Assembly: GCA_963577065.1 (NCBI GenBank)
Contig: CAUYXJ010000019.1
Span: forward strand, 1 to 34,329
Length of the DNA: 34,329 bases
DNA from: CAUYXJ01 sp963577065
GTDB taxonomy: Bacteria > Chloroflexota > Dehalococcoidia > Tepidiformales > Tepidiformaceae
Direction: 5' to 3'
This document shows positions 32,021-34,329 of the stretch, piece after piece; within the stretch, counting starts at the first letter, position 1; each line of letters begins with the position of its first letter. A program made the translations under genes and the position numbers. The notes beneath the pieces are model-generated. The model did no database searches. It was not told the DNA's origin and worked only from the letters and a program-made list of their open reading frames with translations.

Positions 32021-32088
32021 GCCGGCCGGGCGTAGTGCCCCTGGATCTCGGGGAGGTGCGCCTCCCGAGCGGCACCCCGCTCCCGGGA
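32017..32088 (+). pseudogene. truncated copy of the 5' end of the metallo-beta-lactamase-fold gene
   Basis: GTG 32017 begins VSRPGVVPLDLGEVRLPSGT and PLPG, nearly identical to the start of the intact gene at 32566 (VTDRGVVPLDLGEVRLPSRT, PLAG). Twenty-nine bases are identical (32035-32063 and 32584-32612). Similarity stops near 32088 and the frame then runs into the SnoaL-like gene. Most differences are synonymous, so the two copies probably diverged as coding sequence before truncation. Confidence 0.75.
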
Positions 32089-32140
32089 CCATCCCCTATC
32101 ATCGACCAGCCCCACAACGGCGTTCGCAGGGAGGCGATCG

Positions 32141-32562
32141 ATGTCCGAAGAACAGAAGGCGATAGTCCGGCTCATCCGCGCGGAAGCCCTCAGCAAGAAC
32201 CGACACGACCTCCTCGACGGCCTCTACGCGGACGACTACGCGTTCCACGGCGGCGCTGCCTACGGTGAGCTCACCGGTCCCGAAGCGTTCAAACAACTCC
32301 TCCAGGGGATGAGTCAGGTGGTCGGCGACTACGTCGAGACCGTCGAAGACCAGATTGCCGAAGCCAACAAGGTCGTGACCCGCCCTCGAGGGCATGGCAA
32401 GGCCATCGGCGAGCTTCTCGGAGTTGCGGGAAACGGCAGAGAGTTCACCGCAACCGCGATCCTGATCACGGCGTTCAACCCGCCGGGCTGATCGAGGAGG
32501 AGTGGGTTGAGGGTGACGCGATCAGCATCCTCCAACAGCTCGGGGCTGCTCCGGGAAGCTGA
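32141..32562 (+). pseudogene. SnoaL-like (ester-cyclase-type) protein, C-terminus frameshifted
   Basis: SnoaL-like proteins are small NTF2-fold enzymes or binding proteins. From ATG 32141 (ribosome binding site GGGAGG) the frame gives 116 aa: RHDLLDGLYADDYAFHG, LTGPEAFKQLLQGM, GELLGVAGNGREFTATAILI, ending at TGA 32491 after TAFNPPG. The usual C-terminus is found in another frame immediately after: LIEEEWVEGDAISILQQLG to TGA 32562. One indel near 32480-32490 therefore cuts about 25 residues, including the last strand of the fold. This may be a sequencing error. A TATCAT box (32097-32102) lies upstream. It lies between the two copies of the hydrolase 5' end. Confidence 0.7.
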
Positions 32563-32565
32563 GGC

Positions 32566-33258
32566 GTGACCGATCGGGGCGTCGTGCCCCTGGATCTCGG
32601 GGAGGTGCGCCTACCGAGCAGGACGCCGCTGGCGGGGACGTTGCTTTCGATCCGGGCCTTCGTCATCCGCCACAGGGCCGGTCCGATCCTCGTCGACACC
32701 GGCATGGCGGCCGATGTCCCGGAACTGAACGCCCTCTACCAGCCGCAGATTGTGCCTATCGCCAAGGCACTGCGGGCAATCGGGCTGCTGCCCGCCGATA
32801 TCGTCGCCGTCGTGAACACGCACCTGCACTTCGACCACTGCGGCGGCAACCGCCTCTTCTCGGGCACGCCGGTCTTCGTCCAGGCGAGCGAGCTGAACGC
32901 GGCGCGCGAGCCGGGCTACACGGTCCCAGAGTGGGTCGACTTCCCCGAGAGCGACTACCGCCCGATTGAAAGTGACACAGAGATTGCCGACGGTGTGCGG
33001 CTGCTCGCGGCGGGGGGACACACCGCAGGCACGCAGGCCGTCACCGTCCAGAGCGACGAGGGGCCCCTGCTGATCGCGGCCCAAGCGGCCGCAGACGCCC
33101 GCGAATTCGAAGACCCCACCTACCGCCACCCCCGCGGCCTCGCGATGGCCTGGGACGAATCTGCGTACACGCGCTCCCTCGAACGACTGCGAGCGCTCTC
33201 ACTCACGGCCGTCTACTTCAGCCACGACGCCACGGTCCTGCGACCAAGCCCTGAGTAG
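32566..33258 (+). CDS. metallo-beta-lactamase-fold hydrolase
   Basis: 230 aa. The metal motif is intact as NTHLHFDHCGGN (HxHxDH), followed by the next metal histidine in AAGGHTAGTQAV and a last histidine in VYFSHDA. The bridging aspartate, normally in a GDA-like motif after the buried strand, is not present: the place reads LLIAAQAAADARE. The start is GTG 32566, right after the out-of-frame SnoaL-like C-terminus. Related enzymes include acyl-homoserine lactonases, but the substrate is unknown. It is one of two neighbouring members of the fold with low mutual similarity. Confidence 0.88.
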   Translation: MTDRGVVPLDLGEVRLPSRTPLAGTLLSIRAFVIRHRAGPILVDTGMAADVPELNALYQPQIVPIAKALRAIGLLPADIVAVVNTHLHFDHCGGNRLFSGTPVFVQASELNAAREPGYTVPEWVDFPESDYRPIESDTEIADGVRLLAAGGHTAGTQAVTVQSDEGPLLIAAQAAADAREFEDPTYRHPRGLAMAWDESAYTRSLERLRALSLTAVYFSHDATVLRPSPE

Positions 33259-33290
33259 CCCATCGCCTGGCGCGCTTCCGCATCGGTCCG

Positions 33291-33296
33291 TACTGT
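33291..33296 (+). promoter_or_regulatory. -10 box of a putative leaderless promoter for the second metallo-hydrolase
   Basis: TACTGT ends 6 nt before the GTG at 33303, with no ribosome binding site between. Confidence 0.45.
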
Positions 33297-33302
33297 TGCC
33301 GC

Positions 33303-34160
33303 GTGACGGCAGCGACGTACCAGGTCGGCGAGTTCGAGATCGCCGTGGTCTCGGATGGCCACATCCGCCTCGACGGGGGGGCGGTCTTCGGGCTGGTGCC
33401 GCGCATCCTCTGGGAGCCCGTGCTCGGCAGCGAGAACATCGACGCCGAGCACCGCATCCCGTTGGGCCTGAACTGCATGGTCGTCCGCCGCGGGGACGAC
33501 ACCGTGCTCGTGGAAACGGGGATGGGCACGAAGCACAGCGAGCAGGTGCGCGCGCGCATCTTCCCCGGCGAGTACGGCCACCTCCTCGACGAGCTCGCCG
33601 CGGTTGGCGTCACGCCGGCCGACGTAACCGCTGTCGTGAACACGCACCTCCACACCGATCACTGCGGCTGGAACACGGTCGAGCGTGAGGGCGAAGTCGT
33701 ACCGACTTTCCCGAACGCCCGCTACTTCATCCAAGCAGGGGAATACGAGGCCGCGAACAACCCCAACGAGCGCACGCGCGCGACCTACTTCCCCGAGAAC
33801 TTCGTGCCGCTTGAGGAAGCGGGGCAGCTCGACCTGATCGACGGCGAGCGCGAAATCCTCCCCGGGATGACCTTCCTCCCGACCCCTGGGCACACCGCCG
33901 ACCACGCTTCGCTGGTGCTCAGCTCCGCCGGCGAGACCGCGATCTACACCGGCGACCTCGTGCATCACGCCGTGCAAGTCGAGCGACCAGCGTGGATAGC
34001 CGCCTTCGACATCCTCCCGCTCGTCTCCCTGGAGACGAAGAAGCGGCTGGCCGAGCGCGCGATCCGCGAACGGGCGCTCCTGATCTGCGTGCACAACGCC
34101 TTCCCCGGCGTCGGGCGCCTGACGGAGGTCGACGGGCGCCGGCGCTTCGTCGAAGAATGA
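33303..34160 (+). CDS. metallo-beta-lactamase-fold hydrolase (lactonase/organophosphatase-like)
   Basis: 285 aa, complete. Metal ligands are all present: NTHLHTDHCGWN, LPTPGHTADHASLV, AIYTGDLVHHAVQ with the bridging Asp, and ICVHNAFPGVGRL with the last His. The layout, with an N-terminal VGEFEIAVVSDGHIRLDGGA and LGLNCMVVRRGDDTVLVETG, resembles the methyl-parathion-hydrolase/AHL-lactonase branch, but no substrate can be assigned. It starts with GTG and is coupled to the next gene by an ATGA overlap, so the two may act together. Confidence 0.9.
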   Translation: MTAATYQVGEFEIAVVSDGHIRLDGGAVFGLVPRILWEPVLGSENIDAEHRIPLGLNCMVVRRGDDTVLVETGMGTKHSEQVRARIFPGEYGHLLDELAAVGVTPADVTAVVNTHLHTDHCGWNTVEREGEVVPTFPNARYFIQAGEYEAANNPNERTRATYFPENFVPLEEAGQLDLIDGEREILPGMTFLPTPGHTADHASLVLSSAGETAIYTGDLVHHAVQVERPAWIAAFDILPLVSLETKKRLAERAIRERALLICVHNAFPGVGRLTEVDGRRRFVEE

Positions 34161-34329
34161 GCGTCGACGCAGGCACGAACCGGCTGGCGCTGCACGTCAT
34201 CCACGAAGAGCGCAACGCGGCTTTTTCCGTTCATGGCGGCTGGCAGTTGCCGGAGCATTACGGCGACGTCGCTGCGGAGTACCAGCAGCTGCGCTCGCAC
34301 GCGGTCGCCTACGACCGCTCCGACCGCAC
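34157..34329 (+). CDS. GcvT/YgfZ-family folate-binding protein, N-terminal fragment
   Basis: The first 57 residues only, cut by the window edge. My translation reads MSVDAGTNRLALHVIHEERN, then FSVHGGWQLPEHYGD and AEYQQLRSHAVAYDRSDR. This matches the start of aminomethyltransferases and their relatives (FAGWxxPxHYGD, then a hydrophobic stretch ending in D-x-S). It may be GcvT of the glycine cleavage system, a YgfZ-type Fe-S assembly factor or a demethylase; the fragment cannot tell. It overlaps the upstream hydrolase by 4 nt. Confidence 0.75.
   Translation, partial: MSVDAGTNRLALHVIHEERNAAFSVHGGWQLPEHYGDVAAEYQQLRSHAVAYDRSDR

Noticed and set aside
1..34329. CRISPR arrays, insertion sequences, prophage or toxin-antitoxin modules
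   Set aside because: I saw no regularly spaced repeats, transposase or integrase motifs, phage genes or paired small genes; the only repeat of note is the duplicated hydrolase 5' end.

Overview
The window is about 34 kb of GC-rich (very roughly 70% by eye) bacterial chromosome, densely coded, with many GTG starts and one TTG start. Three things together fit a Chloroflexota bacterium, perhaps Dehalococcoidia-like: coenzyme F420 genes (cofE, npdG), a short IF-2, and a DUF5679 mini-protein. An actinobacterium is less likely but not excluded, and no rRNA or tRNA gene is present to settle it.

Layout. 1-1500 (minus): E1 alpha and E1 beta of a branched-chain-type 2-oxoacid dehydrogenase, the beta gene running off the edge. 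1544-2476 (minus): an unrecognised protein behind a perfect LexA-like palindrome. 2667-6367 (plus): a frameshifted GNAT, an SRAP DNA-crosslink-repair protein, a MoxR-like AAA+ ATPase with a long leader, and a second GNAT. 6368-7449: an AT-richer island with a decayed methyltransferase. 7467-10775 (minus): pdhA-pdhB-pdhC without E3. 10857-12525: a methyltransferase, an inositol-monophosphatase-family phosphatase and DUF5679. 12663-17592 (minus): the nusA-rnpM-infB-rbfA-truB operon. 17698-18792 (minus): leucine/valine dehydrogenase. 18898-19590 (plus): a broken alkD. 19628-25575: recG and degV (minus), rpe (plus), rpmB (minus), fakA (plus). 25579-27855 (minus): npdG-cofE-dut and rplS. 28060-32020 (plus): ftsH, rplU-rpmA-rpmE, DUF1385. 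32017-34329 (plus): a metallo-beta-lactamase-fold region with a truncated gene copy, a frameshifted SnoaL-like gene, two hydrolases and the start of a GcvT/YgfZ-family gene.

How they work together. Leucine/valine dehydrogenase deaminates branched-chain amino acids to the 2-oxoacids that the first dehydrogenase complex would oxidise; the second complex probably handles pyruvate. DegV (FakB-like) and FakA are the two parts of a fatty-acid kinase and sit near rpmB and recG, as in Firmicutes. CofE and NpdG serve F420 synthesis and reduction. Much of the rest is translation, RNA maturation and protein quality control.

The most interesting signals are regulatory or evolutionary. Five or six genes that begin transcription units have a TAnnnT box 6-7 nt before the start codon, which suggests leaderless transcription. 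The SOS-box-like palindrome abuts the ribosome binding site of an unknown gene. An intrinsic terminator lies in the nusA leader downstream of a candidate promoter. A 21-bp inverted repeat sits against the ftsH -10 box. The first 24 codons of a metallo-hydrolase gene are duplicated on either side of a SnoaL-like gene. Four genes are visibly broken (GNAT, alkD, methyltransferase, SnoaL-like); assembly error cannot be excluded for the single-lesion ones. I found no clear new multi-gene system.
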